Below are positions 1-9,699 of a stretch of DNA of 64,000 nt, in pieces. The notes below the pieces were generated by a model. That model saw nothing but the letters and a program-made list of their open reading frames with translations, had not been told where the DNA came from and did not search any database. Each line of letters opens with the position of its first letter. Position 1 is the first letter of the stretch. Both the position numbers and the translations under genes were made by a program. The stretch comes from Sequoia sempervirens (lineage: Eukaryota > Streptophyta > Pinopsida > Cupressales > Cupressaceae): contig VDFB02193867.1 of NCBI GenBank assembly GCA_007258455.2, positions 563,783,291 through 563,847,290 of the forward strand, given 5' to 3'.

Positions 1-2
1 AA

Positions 3-972
3 AAACCTGGGGCTTCAGAGTTTCAAGCTTTTTGGCCTATCAGTCTATGCAATTCTATCTATAAAATCATTTCGAAGGTCTTAACTACAAGAATGCTTTC
101 TTTGCTTCCTCAATTGATTTCTCCGCAGCAGAATGGTTTTGTGCTAGGTAGGTATATTCTGGACTTTGTTATCACTGTTCATGAGAATTTACATTTTTTA
201 ATGGTCTCGAAGACTAAAGGGTTCATTCTCAAACTAGACATTTCTAAAGCCTATGATCGGGTAGATTGGAATTTTTTATTTAAAATCCTGGTCAATTTTG
301 GTTTTAATAATAGAGTCATCCAGCTGATGAACCAACTTGTTTCGACGGTTACTACTTCTGTCATTGTGAATGGATCACCTTCGAGGTTTTTTTAGACTTC
401 CAGAGGTCTTAGAAAGGGAGATCCTATCTCTCCTATTCTATTTACAAATTTGGCTGAATGTTTGGGAAGAAATATTAAAAAGATTATTGATCAAGGATCC
501 CTTGTTGGTCTAAGGCCTTCCTCTTCTCTTCTAACCTGTTCCCACCAAAAATTTGTCGATGACACCATTCTCATGGGAAGATCTACTATGACTGAAGCTA
601 AGACTTTCAAAAGGATTCTAAATCTTTATGAATCTGCTTCTGGGCAAGTTGTTAACAGGGAAAAGAGTTCAATTTTCTTCCTCAACACTCCTGAGCATAG
701 ACAAGTTAAACTTGCTCAAATTCTTGGCTGCCGGATTGAGCCTCTACTGTCAACCTATCTTGGTTTTCCTTTATGCTCTAAACCCTCAGACTCATTCTGG
801 ATCTCTTTGGTTGAAAAATTCAATAAAAAGTTGTTGGGATGGAAAGGGGCTCTTCTCAATCAAGCTGGAAAAATCCAGCTCCTTAAGGATTCTCTACAAA
901 ATTTACCTCTGTATGCTCTCAGTTTATTTAAAATTCCTACTAAATATGCTGAGGCTATTGAAAAAATTCAGA
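3..972 (+). pseudogene. LINE (non-LTR) reverse transcriptase fragment
   Basis: Reverse transcriptase of an L1-type plant LINE, cut by the window start. One frame reads through the RT core: PISLCNSIYKIISK, then NGFVLGRYILDF, the LKLDISKAYDRVDW block with the first catalytic Asp, SRGLRKGDPISP, and KFVDDTILMG, which carries FVDD in place of the usual F/YADD. The thumb region continues to AEAIEKIQ. One in-frame TAG at 393-395 replaces the Gln expected before TSRGLRKGD, a CAG-to-TAG change. Coding similarity ends abruptly near 970, before the usual C-terminal part, so this copy is truncated at its 3' side too. The family call is firm; activity is excluded. Confidence 0.92.
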
Positions 973-975
973 AAA

Positions 976-1463
976 GAAAATAAGCCTCAACAACAAAATC
1001 AGCCTCAACAACAAAATCAACCTCCCCCACCATTCTCTCAATACCCTCCTGGCACTCAAGAAAATTTGAGGAGTGAAATTGAAAACAATAGAAAAGAAGT
1101 TGAGGATCTTATTAGTAGGTTGAGTGATAAAAAATTTCAACCACAGAAAGAATACATCTAGCAGATTCATTGAAGGATTTGTTAAAAAATGTAGATGCAA
1201 TTACCCAACAAATATCTGGATGGCAAAATAGGAGGCAAACATCGAGGGCATATTATGCAGACAAATTATCATATAAAAAAGTTAAAGATTTAAAGATTAC
1301 TAAAGGTGATTTGTGCTCTCTATTCACTGACTCTAGAACAAATCAAAATCTCACCCTCAATGCAAAGAGGTTTCCTATTCATTGGTGCCACCACCAAGAG
1401 ATTAGGAACTATTTTTATGACAGATGGTATATGGTCTTTGATTACCCATCATGCAATACATGA
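976..1463 (+). other. Unrecognised degenerate ORFs, Gln/Pro-rich then basic
   Basis: Directly after the LINE break there is a tandem Pro-Gln-Gln-Gln-Asn-Gln stretch (about 980-1030), a Pro run, and a charged helical segment ending at 1161. A second frame (1170-1463) continues with a Lys/Arg-rich helical segment. The two may be one frameshifted protein, since a reading just upstream of 1170 joins smoothly. I do not recognise the family; a gag-like tail of another element is possible but not shown. It looks like debris attached to the truncated LINE. Confidence 0.3.
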
Positions 1464-3134
1464 AGTCCCCAATATTTTCTTAGGAAATTATCTTGTGAGT
1501 TTGTATTAGACCGTCTGAATTATTTTTGATGTGAGGTAGTTTTAGGAGGTCGAGGGTTAGCATAGGATAGGCTAGAGTGCATAGCCCAGGATCTACCACG
1601 ATAGGGAGATGATGATGACCTCTATTTAAGGCACTTCATTAATGAGATACAATGCCTATAGTTACTTGAGAGTCTTGATGTAAGATACTTTGTGGCGTCC
1701 ACATCCTTGACTTCAGTGTCATCCACCACACTAGCCCCATTGTATAAGCAATCCATAGGATTCTTAAATTGGTGGCGCCGAACCATGTGTATGCGATCTT
1801 CTGAGCCCACTTGCTTTCGTATGACCCTACAGGTCCTCGGGGAGGTGCTACATAGGATCCATATGCTTCTATAGGCTGATCCATATGCATCATGAGGATG
1901 GAGAGAAGTGACATTTACATGATGCATATGGCATTGGCAGTCGAGTAAAAATTGAACATATTCATTGAATTTAGTTTATTAAATTTTGATTGTGAAATGC
2001 AAGATTAACTAATTTAGTTTTATTATTTTAATAAAATTGTAGGGTCACAGTGTTGACCCTGGGTACACCAGTCAATCTACTTATTTTTGTAGTACACCTA
2101 TTAGTGGGGTATGTAAAGTTAGTAAACAATTATAAATTTATTACATATGTTAATAGCATTGTTTTACGAATGGTATTTTAATATGTGATTTTGGATGTTG
2201 AACAGGGTGTTGTTGGAGGTTTCAAGGAAACACCTTTGAGTGCGAGTAGATTTTCTCAAACTTTCACTGAGGTAATATAGAATAAAGAGAACTTAAAGTT
2301 AATGAATTCTAAGTTTAATCTAGATTTGTGTATATATAGTCATAAGAGTATATGGGTTCACTAGGTTATTATTTGAAATCTTTTAAGAATGGTCCTACCA
2401 TGATTGTTTGTCTTAGAATTCCTACACTAGCAAGCTATATATAATAAAAATTTAACATGGAACTGACAAAGGTAGAGCTGCATTCTACTCCATCCTATAT
2501 AATTTTTTGTGATGTCAACATAACCAAGAATAAGACTATGGATGTCCTACATGATGTCAGTGTAACCAAAAATAAAACTTCTATCCTCAACCCTATCTAT
2601 TAGCCAAGACTCCTTCAATATCTCCTAGATGCTTGGAGATGCTTAAGACTAGGTCAAAATACCCTATATTCTCTTCATTTGTTGCATAGCTCATCAAGTT
2701 TCCCTATATGTTCTCTAACTAATCATGATTGCATGGAAAGAAGTTATAAGTACTCATTAAACTCTCAACTATTGGAGCCTCCTCAAAATTTCCCATAGGA
2801 CGTGGAAAATGCTTAGAAATGATTAAATTCCCTAATAGGGTGTGGGAGATCTTTTAGGAAAACATTTGACACTAATTTGATCCATTGAATTCTTCTTCAT
2901 TCTTATATATTCCTCAAATATACCTTGCAATACCCCTATCATACCTAAATCTACTACATTCATGTCCTTGTTAGCTAGCATGTAGGTGATATAGTATGGT
3001 CCATGAATTTTTATGTCTTCTTTTTTCATTTTTCTATACAGTCCTCTTTTATCTCACTACTAGGTCCTCACATAAAAAGAAAAGAAAAACATTACTTCTT
3101 TTTCTCATCTAAGGCCCCTAAGTTTTAAGCCCCT
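1464..3134. other. No gene recognised
   Basis: Mostly AT-rich sequence. A 101-codon open stretch on the - strand (1622-1927) and a 65-codon one (2832-3029) exist, but I recognise no motif in either and neither has supporting context. I treat the segment as non-coding repeat debris. Confidence 0.5.
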
Positions 3135-3169
3135 TAGATGCAAGGATTCAAAGCACATCAACCATGTGG
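3135..3169 (+). repeat. 35-bp direct repeat, left copy
   Basis: Thirty-four of 35 bases match 6997-7031 (core GGATTCAAAGCACATCAACC). Sequence on either side of the two copies does not match. The pair brackets 3.8 kb that contains the gag inverted-repeat unit and the SPT16 fragment. It is too long for an ordinary target-site duplication. Confidence 0.8.
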
Positions 3170-3602
3170 TACAAATGACTAAATCCCTAAGACAATCTAT
3201 AGCAATGAAAGAGTTTGGAAAGGTAGAGAGAGCTACATTGGTGACTCGGGAGAAAATTCAGCTTTCAAAAACAAAGCCAATTAGGCTGGCAGACATGTGG
3301 ATCAGGACAACATTTGGTGGAAGAGGAAGAAAGATGACTAGAACTCTGGAGGCCCACCATACTAGATTTTGATATTCAACCATGAGAGTAGAAGAGAGAG
3401 CTGATATCATGTATCAAAACATTAAGCATGCATTCTTCTAGCCAATGGATAAGGAGATGATTACTTTTCTTCATTTTCATTTGCATAACCATATCACAGC
3501 ATGGGAACCATGAAGACCAAGGATGTCTAGTTTTATGTGGAGGTAATGGATGTGGTCCAAACTTTAGGAGGGGCAAGAAGGTCAATGTATGATCCTGATG
3601 AA

Positions 3603-3720
3603 TGATAGAAGAGGGGTTGGTCAGAAAAACCAGGGGCACCTAGTCATGAGTAGGGACCTATAGGCTAGATTGGTGAAGCAAAGCACCAAGGAGGTCTTAC
3701 AAGGAAAGGCCTAGAGTAGG
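3603..3720 (+). repeat. 118-bp inverted repeat, left arm
   Basis: Reverse complement of 4790-4907 with 116 of 118 bases identical by eye. The differences are one C/A and one C/T. Similarity stops sharply at both ends. The arms flank a gypsy gag pseudogene on the - strand. The right arm lies in what should be the U5 side of that element's LTR, so the left arm is an LTR piece in the wrong orientation for an ordinary retrotransposon. Confidence 0.95.
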
Positions 3721-3721
3721 T

Positions 3722-4711
3722 ACATACAAGGAAAAGCTCCTGCCTGCCTACTCCTCTTGCTCTGTTTTAACCTCCTTGAGGTCCTCTACCCCGGTTATAT
3801 CCACCTCTTGTAGATGTTTCACCTCCATGCTCTATGAGTTTTGACTCTCCTTGGTTTCTTTGGTCATTGCCTCTACCTTGGTAGCCACCATACTATCCTC
3901 TTTGATCTCTTCCTTTGCCTCTACCCTTAGAAGTCTGATCTTGCTTCTTCTTACTCCTCTCTTCAATCTTTAATGCCAATTGATAACATTGGTGCACTAT
4001 TTTGGGGCTTAAGAGAACCATCTCCTCTTGAATGTTCCACTTCAAACCATTGAGATACCTTGCCACCTTGATACTTTCATCCTTTGTGACATTGGACCTC
4101 ATGCAAATTCTTTGAAACTCCTTAGTATAAGAACTCATCTCCTGATATCTTTTCCTCAAACTCTGTCTCCTCTTATGCAACTAAATTTCATAGTCTTCAG
4201 GTAGGTATGATTCTTTCACCTTGGAAACCATTCCCTTCCAAGTAGAGATAGGTTGCTTTCCTTCCTTCTCCCTCTCTATCTAAATGAATTTCCTCCAAGT
4301 TAAGGTAGAACCTCTTAGTCTTGATTTAGCCACCTTTACCTATTGTGCTTTAGTGACTCCATCACACTCAAAATGGTTTTCCATTCCCTCTATCCAATCC
4401 ATAACTAAATCAGCCTCCATCTTTCCACTAAACAATGGTACTCCTTCAAGTGTTTTTCCACTCAAATCCTTCAATTCTTTCAAGAAGGGATCCTCCTTCA
4501 ATATAGGGTCAGGTTCAAGGATTCTATCCTTCTTTGCAACCTCTTCTTGTTTTTCTATTCTTCCATCAAACCACATAACATTCAGTGCTTGCTCAAGTTG
4601 GTCTAACTTTTCTCTCAATACCCTATTGTCTTCCTCTATTTCTTCAACCCTCTTGGCCAACTCAGCATTTTTCACCATGATGCTAGAACCATTAGAATCT
4701 TTCTCTGACAT
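3722..4711 (-). pseudogene. Ty3/gypsy gag pseudogene
   Basis: Capsid-like Gag of a plant Ty3/gypsy element. From the Met at 4711 there is a coiled-coil N-terminus (about residues 10-50), then VPLFSGKMEADLVMDWIEGM, the typical opening of the retrotransposon gag domain. The second half has YTKEFQRICMRS and VARYLNGLKWNIQEEM, and the tail is Gly/Arg/Gln-rich (GGYNRGRGPQGG). Several TAG and TAA codons interrupt the frame, most of them explained by CAG or CAA to TAG or TAA. Coding similarity stops at the left inverted arm near 3722, so protease and pol are missing. The family assignment is secure; the clade is not. Confidence 0.85.
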
Positions 4712-4735
4712 ACAAGATCAATCCCAAATCTTTTG

Positions 4736-4751
4736 CTTACTCTGGTACCAA
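4736..4751 (-). promoter_or_regulatory. Primer-binding-site-like sequence (initiator tRNA-Met type)
   Basis: On the - strand it reads TTGGTACCAGAGTAAG, close to the plant initiator-Met primer site TGGTATCAGAGC, and lies 25 bases upstream of the gag Met. It places the 5' LTR of this gypsy remnant to the right, from about 4752. Confidence 0.6.
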
Positions 4752-6204
4752 TCTAATAGGGAGAGGGGTTGGAGGATCAATCACTGATTCCTACTCTAGG
4801 CCTTTCCTTGTAAGACCTCCTTGGTGCTTTGCTTCACCAATCTAACCTATAGGTCCCTACTCATGACTATGTGCCCCTGGTTTTTCTGACCAACCCCTCT
4901 TCTATCACAAACTCCAACCATGAAGTCCACCTTGGTTCATTGCCACAACTCTTCCTTAGCCTTTACACTATACTAAAGACCAATCTTCCTCAACACTCCA
5001 TCAACTCTTTCAGGGGTAGTGATAAGTCTTAAAACACTTCAAACTCTCCTCCAAAGGTGTTTCAACAACCTCCAAGACTTCAACTTCCCATCACTCTCAC
5101 CAATCCTTTAGCTAGGGTTTGAAAGGCTAGTAGCCCTTGAGCCCCTATTAGGTCTCCTTCACCTACAAAACAGGTTAGAACTCACAAATCTCAAAAGGAC
5201 TTCCTACTCTTTTTCCAAGGTTCTTGGTTCACATGGACAACACTCAAAGATTCTTAAGGTCTCAGCCTTCCATTGTCTTTTACAAAGCTCAAACATGAAA
5301 TGGAGCAAAAACTAGGGTTTTAAGCCTTCCCTTGATAGTTAGCAAACTTCCAATTTGTTTACACACCAAATGGATAGATGGAGCCTCCTCCTTCATGTAG
5401 TAACAAGGTAACACACCACCCTACCTCCTCCAAGAAGAAAATCCTCAATGGCTCAGCACCCCTACAAGATTTGTGACCTGCACAACAAGTTTTTCCTAGC
5501 CGGACCTGCACTGGCTCGCCTAGGGCATCACTTTGCTAGCAACTCCTGCACTCAAACAAAACCTACCAACTAACATATGTACAAGCATGGTGTCTAGGCA
5601 CTATTTCCAAAAGGCCGTATGGTTTGTACGGTGGAAAAGTGCTCTAGCACCCCATTTACTCAACACTGCCTGTTTTAGGCTAGCAAGCACAAAGAAACCA
5701 AAATATTTACAAAGAGACAAGAAAATGATTGAAAGAACTATCTAAAGGCTACAAAAAACTTGTACTGGATTTATTCTACATCCTACACACAACACAGAAC
5801 CTAGATTTAATCCATTAGAGCCTTCTTTCAGACCAAAAAACAAGAAAATTTCACTCAAAAAACTGTTTTCCTTCAATTTCCAACAAAACAATCCATACAA
5901 ACGTACTTTCAACCTTGCACAAAGGTCGAGGAAATCTTTAAATATGCTTTCCCAATAGTTATTTTTCCAATGTGCCCTTCTTGGCCACTCAAACACAAAA
6001 GGAGCATGTTTTTGCAAAAATTGTCAATAATTGCAAAAACCTCCATTCCTAAACTTTGGACTAGAACCTTTTTGTTTCTCACCCATGGTCAACATGACCT
6101 TATTAGAAAACATCATTCCAACCACAAAAATTCCTGAAGGCATACATCTAAGTCATAAACTCATTCTATACTTCCACATTTTTCCTAGTGTGCTCTCTAT
6201 TGCT
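4752..6204. other. Presumed 5' LTR and unassigned sequence
   Basis: By its position behind the primer-site-like motif, the first part should be the LTR of the gag remnant. No second LTR copy exists to set the far boundary. A 91-codon open stretch on the - strand (5742-6017) and a 70-codon one on + (5533-5745) have no recognisable motif. Confidence 0.4.
4790..4907 (-). repeat. 118-bp inverted repeat, right arm
   Basis: Inverted partner of 3603-3720. It sits about 40 bases beyond the primer-site-like sequence at 4736-4751, on the LTR side of a - strand gypsy element. The arms are far better preserved than the gag reading frame between them. Confidence 0.95.
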
Positions 6205-6820
6205 TCCTAGGTGCTCCTGCACCAATGAAATTAAGGAAGAACAACAAGAGAGGAACAGGAAAAATAAAATCAATACATAGTTTCAAGGATTTGTCAAGAG
6301 AGTAAGAGAGCTATGGGAGCAACCTCATCTAAAATATTTTGAACTAGAGTTTTATATACCATTTAGAAAGCTTGGTTTTCATGGAGTTCCTTTCAAATCC
6401 TCTACTTTTATTGTTCCTATGGTAAATTTTTTGGTAGAGTTGGTGGAATTACCTTTCTTAGTAATCACTATTAGTGAGATTGAGATTGTTAACCTTGAGA
6501 GAGTAGGACTTGGGAAAAAGGGATTTGATATGGCTATTGTTTTCAAATAATTAAAGCGAGATGTATTCCATATGTACGCCATTCCTGAATCTTCACTTGA
6601 TGGCATCAAGGAATGGATGAACTCCATGGATATAAAGTATTATGAAAGTAGAATGAACTTGAACTAGCAACCAATTTGTAAGACTATTACTGATGATCTA
6701 GATAAATTTATTGAAGATGTTGGTTGGGGTGCACGGATATATGGAGCTAGTGATTTTTGAAGTTGATGATTAGGAAGAGTCCGGATCAAGGATATTAAAA
6801 GACCCTCTGATGTAGAAATC
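6205..6820 (+). pseudogene. SPT16: SPT16 (FACT histone chaperone) C-terminal fragment, pseudogene
   Basis: SPT16 is the large subunit of FACT, which removes and restores H2A-H2B dimers during transcription. The conceptual protein matches the conserved middle/C-terminal part of SPT16: EEQQERNRKNKIN, then GFVKRVRELWEQP, GFHGVPFKSSTFIVP, EIEIVNLERVGLG, SLDGIKEWMNSMDIKYYESR, and a decayed start of the acidic tail (SDQGY, PSDVE) near 6780-6818. There are in-frame stops (for example in the FK.LKRD, NLN.QPI and GASDF. positions) and at least one frameshift near 6765. Only about 200 codons of a roughly 1,000-residue protein are present, with no intron visible. It is a dead fragment. Identification rests on recognised motifs, not on a database search. 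Confidence 0.85.
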
Positions 6821-7633
6821 ATAATTATATTTCATCTGACCACCATCCAAAGGTGTTACAAACCAATCAACAAGATGGAGGAATTCTTATATAAGAGATA
6901 ATTTTTCAATGTGCGAGGTACCCGGCTTTAATGCCCAACTTCTATTAGCAGCAGTGAAATTCCTAGTAGTATTTATGTTAAGAGAGAATTTCCAACTAGA
7001 TGTAAGGATTCAAAGCACATCAACCATGTGGCTTAATTTTATATCATAAGTTGTACCATGATGTTCACTATGCATTCCTCTACTCTTTCGATTGTCAAAT
7101 GTGCCACTGACTTGTCATTGATCACCATCATATTCTCCTTTTCATGATTAATTTCTCTATCATCTTTGGTATAAACACTTGACTATTATATTTAACTCAA
7201 GTGAGGAAACTTAAAAATCATTATGATAGGCCAAAGAAAGAATATTCAGTCTTTTCATGGTAAAAGGAGACCTCAATTTAATCACTGTCATCCTCAAAAG
7301 GTTAATTCCATTGTCAAAAATTTATTGCATATCTTAAACTATGGCAAGCGTTTAATAAGGGTTTTGAAGAATAGGCCCTTGACAAGTTAGCTCCATCATT
7401 TTCTATTGTCGCTATATCTTTATTTAGCTCTTACTCCATTCCTTGCAACAGTGATACTTGGATTTGTCATACTTAACTCAGTTGGCTACTATCAAAGCTC
7501 CTTTTGACTAGATCATCTCTTCTTCTCATATTGGTTGTCATATTTTACATTGTGTTTTTACGCTTTTTCACTTAAAATTTGTCCTAAAGGGTCTTTTTTT
7601 TTTCAATGTGATTGTCCCAGGTTATTGCTTTTT
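6821..7633. other. No gene recognised
   Basis: AT-rich sequence up to the first assembly gap. It holds the right copy of the 35-bp direct repeat and otherwise nothing I can name. Element A's left LTR must begin here or inside the gap, but I find no matching start. Confidence 0.5.
6997..7031 (+). repeat. 35-bp direct repeat, right copy
   Basis: Right partner of the repeat at 3135-3169, differing by one C/T. Possible origins are short terminal repeats of an unrecognised unit, or a recombination or repair footprint. Confidence 0.8.
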
Positions 7634-7733
7634 NNNNNNNNNNNNNNNNNNNNNNNNNNNNNNNNNNNNNNNNNNNNNNNNNNNNNNNNNNNNNNNNNNN
7701 NNNNNNNNNNNNNNNNNNNNNNNNNNNNNNNNN
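7634..7733. other. Assembly gap (100 N)
   Basis: Exactly 100 N, the conventional size for a gap of unknown length. Most of element A's left LTR is probably hidden here, because the right LTR is about 2.3 kb and only its last 190 bases are seen on this side. Confidence 0.95.
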
Positions 7734-7922
7734 CGGAGGGCAACAAAAAACCAAAAGAGGAGGCATGGTTGATTCATGATGGGACCTTGGAGCAACATCA
7801 ACCATGCAGGACATCAAAAAAAAGAGGGGCACGCAAAATGAGGCGGCCCTGAAAGACCCGACGAGGCGAAAGAAAAGAGGGCCCCCCGTTTTGAACGGGG
7901 CATGTGTGTTAAGGGCACAACA
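7734..7922 (+). mobile_element. Element A left LTR, 3' end only
   Basis: About 190 bases match the end of the right LTR (to 19359), including TGGTTGATTCATGATGGGAC and the terminal AAGGGCACAACA. The end is CA, as expected for an LTR. A short GC hairpin (CCCCGTT-TTG-AACGGGG) lies about 20 bases before the end in this copy and is partly decayed in the other. Confidence 0.85.
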
Positions 7923-7924
7923 AA

Positions 7925-7942
7925 TGGTGACTCCACTGGAGA
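7925..7942 (+). promoter_or_regulatory. Primer-binding-site-like sequence of element A
   Basis: TGGTGACTCCACTGGAGA begins three bases after the LTR end. It resembles the TGGCGACTCC-CTGG primer sites of Tat/Ogre-type plant gypsy elements. A strong hairpin (7940-7959, AGAACGCTC-TG-GAGCGTTCT) overlaps its end. Confidence 0.6.
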
Positions 7943-8439
7943 ACGCTCTGGAGCGTTCTAGGGATAAATATTCATTTAGGAATCAGAATCTCTGGTTTCG
8001 CAGACTAGGAGCAGCTTCCAAAGATGAATCCGGGAGAACGAGATCCTTGATTGGGTTGGCTTATAGGACATCTCTGAAGTGTGTGTGTAGTGAATTCATT
8101 CCTTTCTTAGGGATAGTGACCAGGGTTACCAATTCAACCGAGTGAGCTACGTAGATTGTCTAACACCAAAAGTAACCTGGACATTGCCCCGCTGCCAGTC
8201 AGGCGTCCATAGCCCCGATGGAGTTGTCGCTACAATCTCATAGATATTGCTTTACTGCTGGGTGGGCATCCATAGCCCCGGTAGAGTTATCCGAACGCCC
8301 ATACGGTCATTTATTTCCTTTTTTCAGAGTTTTTTTTTTCTTTGTCTTCATTTCTCTTTTACCATTTAGTTCAACCGGGTAAGCATTGAAGCCTACAATG
8401 GGTTTCAGACTGTAGTGGTCACTGGAGTAGACTTAATAT
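7943..8439 (+). other. Element A 5' leader
   Basis: Untranslated leader after the primer site. It contains two related phrases ending in GGCGTCCATAGCCCCG and GGGCATCCATAGCCCCGG near 8200 and 8270, an imperfect internal duplication. I see no convincing ORF. It changes into antisense pol sequence near 8440-8480. Confidence 0.5.
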
Positions 8440-9076
8440 TTCATTTCTCTTTTACCATTTTATCCGTCTTACCCATTGGACTGATGAGTTCAATCCCCGC
8501 CGCAGCTCTTTGCCTTGACTTCGATCCATCAAATCAGAGCGTCCAGCACGCGGAGGATTCCTTATCCTTATATCCGATCGAGCTCCCATTCTCTTTCGGC
8601 TGGACGACAGGCCTTGTGATCTTAGGGGCACTTTCTAGTTTGGGGCAATGATCAACAGGGGGCTCGGCTAGTGTCTCCTTTGGCGTTTCTGTTTGGGGGG
8701 CAACCGATTTTCTAACACTCGCCACTACTGCTTGACATAAGCAACAGTCAAACTCAGAGTGAGCAGCATTGTGAACCCTACACCAGTTTGGCAATAAGAG
8801 ATCCTAGAACTCCATTCGGGCTCCTAGACTGAGCTGATCCCTTCCGCACTTTTCCATGAATTCCTGGAAGCCATCGAGCAATCCCCAGTCGTCACCCTTA
8901 TTAGGTTCATCATCAATCTCTACTGATGTTTCTGCATCTGGGGGAATTCTTGTGGAATCAGCTGGGGGACTACACAACACCAGCAATACTTCATCTGCAC
9001 TTTCTTCCTGAGGTCCGACCTCATTTTGGTAGGAAAATGGGTGATAATTCCCTAAATCTATTTCGGCGAACAACAC
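8440..9076 (-). pseudogene. Linker, zinc-knuckle-like motif and start of RNase H, gypsy remnant
   Basis: Continues on the - strand after the protease. An acidic linker (9076-8804) is followed by WCRVHNAAHSEFDC, a Cys-His-His-Cys cluster like a gag zinc knuckle. A Pro/Glu-rich stretch follows, then WTL-stop-FDGSRSR and GIELISPMGK, the opening strand of an RNase H domain whose catalytic Asp is in FDGS. Sequence then ends at the element A leader. Reverse transcriptase, which should lie between protease and RNase H, is absent, so the pol region has an internal deletion or the element was already non-autonomous. Confidence 0.6.
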
Positions 9077-9684
9077 CTCACTGAGATTAAATTGTATTTC
9101 ATGATCATATACTTCATACGGGGTTCACGGTCGATGCGGATTTGATTTGGCAGTCCCTTCCATGGTAGCCACATGTGAGAAAGGTCTATGGCAGTGTATC
9201 CATTCAGCGCCTTGGTGAATTCCCTTCCCAAAATGATTTCATACGCGTCGGGAATATCTACCACTTGGATATCAATGACCTGTTGTATCCGTGGGTCTGC
9301 AGCAATCTGCATCGAGATACGATTTATTTCGCCCATGATGTTGATCTCTATTTTTTCCAGTTGGGTCACCTTTTTCTTTGAAGGCATGGGAGTGATGCCG
9401 AGAGCCTTGCACACGGCCAAGGGCATGACGTTGGCAGAAGCTTCCGAGTCGAGCAAGCAGTTATGCAAATTTTTTTCGAAGATCCTGATGGTGGTCAGGA
9501 AAGGGGGAGTTTTCGGTCTCCCTTGGAGGATGCCCACAGGTGTGTCCATTTGAGCTATTTGGCCTTTATTCCTATCACTATCCATATCCCTGGTCTTTTT
9601 AAACAGCTGGTCCTTGGGAGGCTGCCTACCAGCCCCTTCTGACCCTTTTTCAATGTGTCTACTTGCTAACTGATTTACGGGCAC
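9058..9684 (-). pseudogene. Retropepsin-like aspartic protease, gypsy remnant
   Basis: Aspartic protease that would mature the Gag-Pol polyprotein. The active-site region reads CLLDSEASANVMPLAVCKALG; the family has D-S-G-A, so Gly has become Glu and the enzyme should be dead. Downstream strands IINIMGEINRIS-like and YEIILGREFTKALNGYTAIDL (the second conserved ILG block) are in place. It is preceded in the same direction by gag and followed by the linker and RNase H piece. The frame is open for about 208 codons, better kept than most in the window. Confidence 0.82.
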
Positions 9685-9699
9685 ATTGTTCCTTCTTGC

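Noticed and set aside
1622..1927. Protein-coding gene on the - strand
   Set aside because: Two overlapping frames are open with similar length and neither has a recognisable motif or conserved pattern.
7040..7630. Copia gag-pol fragment
   Set aside because: A few phrases looked copia-like in translation, but no motif held in any frame.
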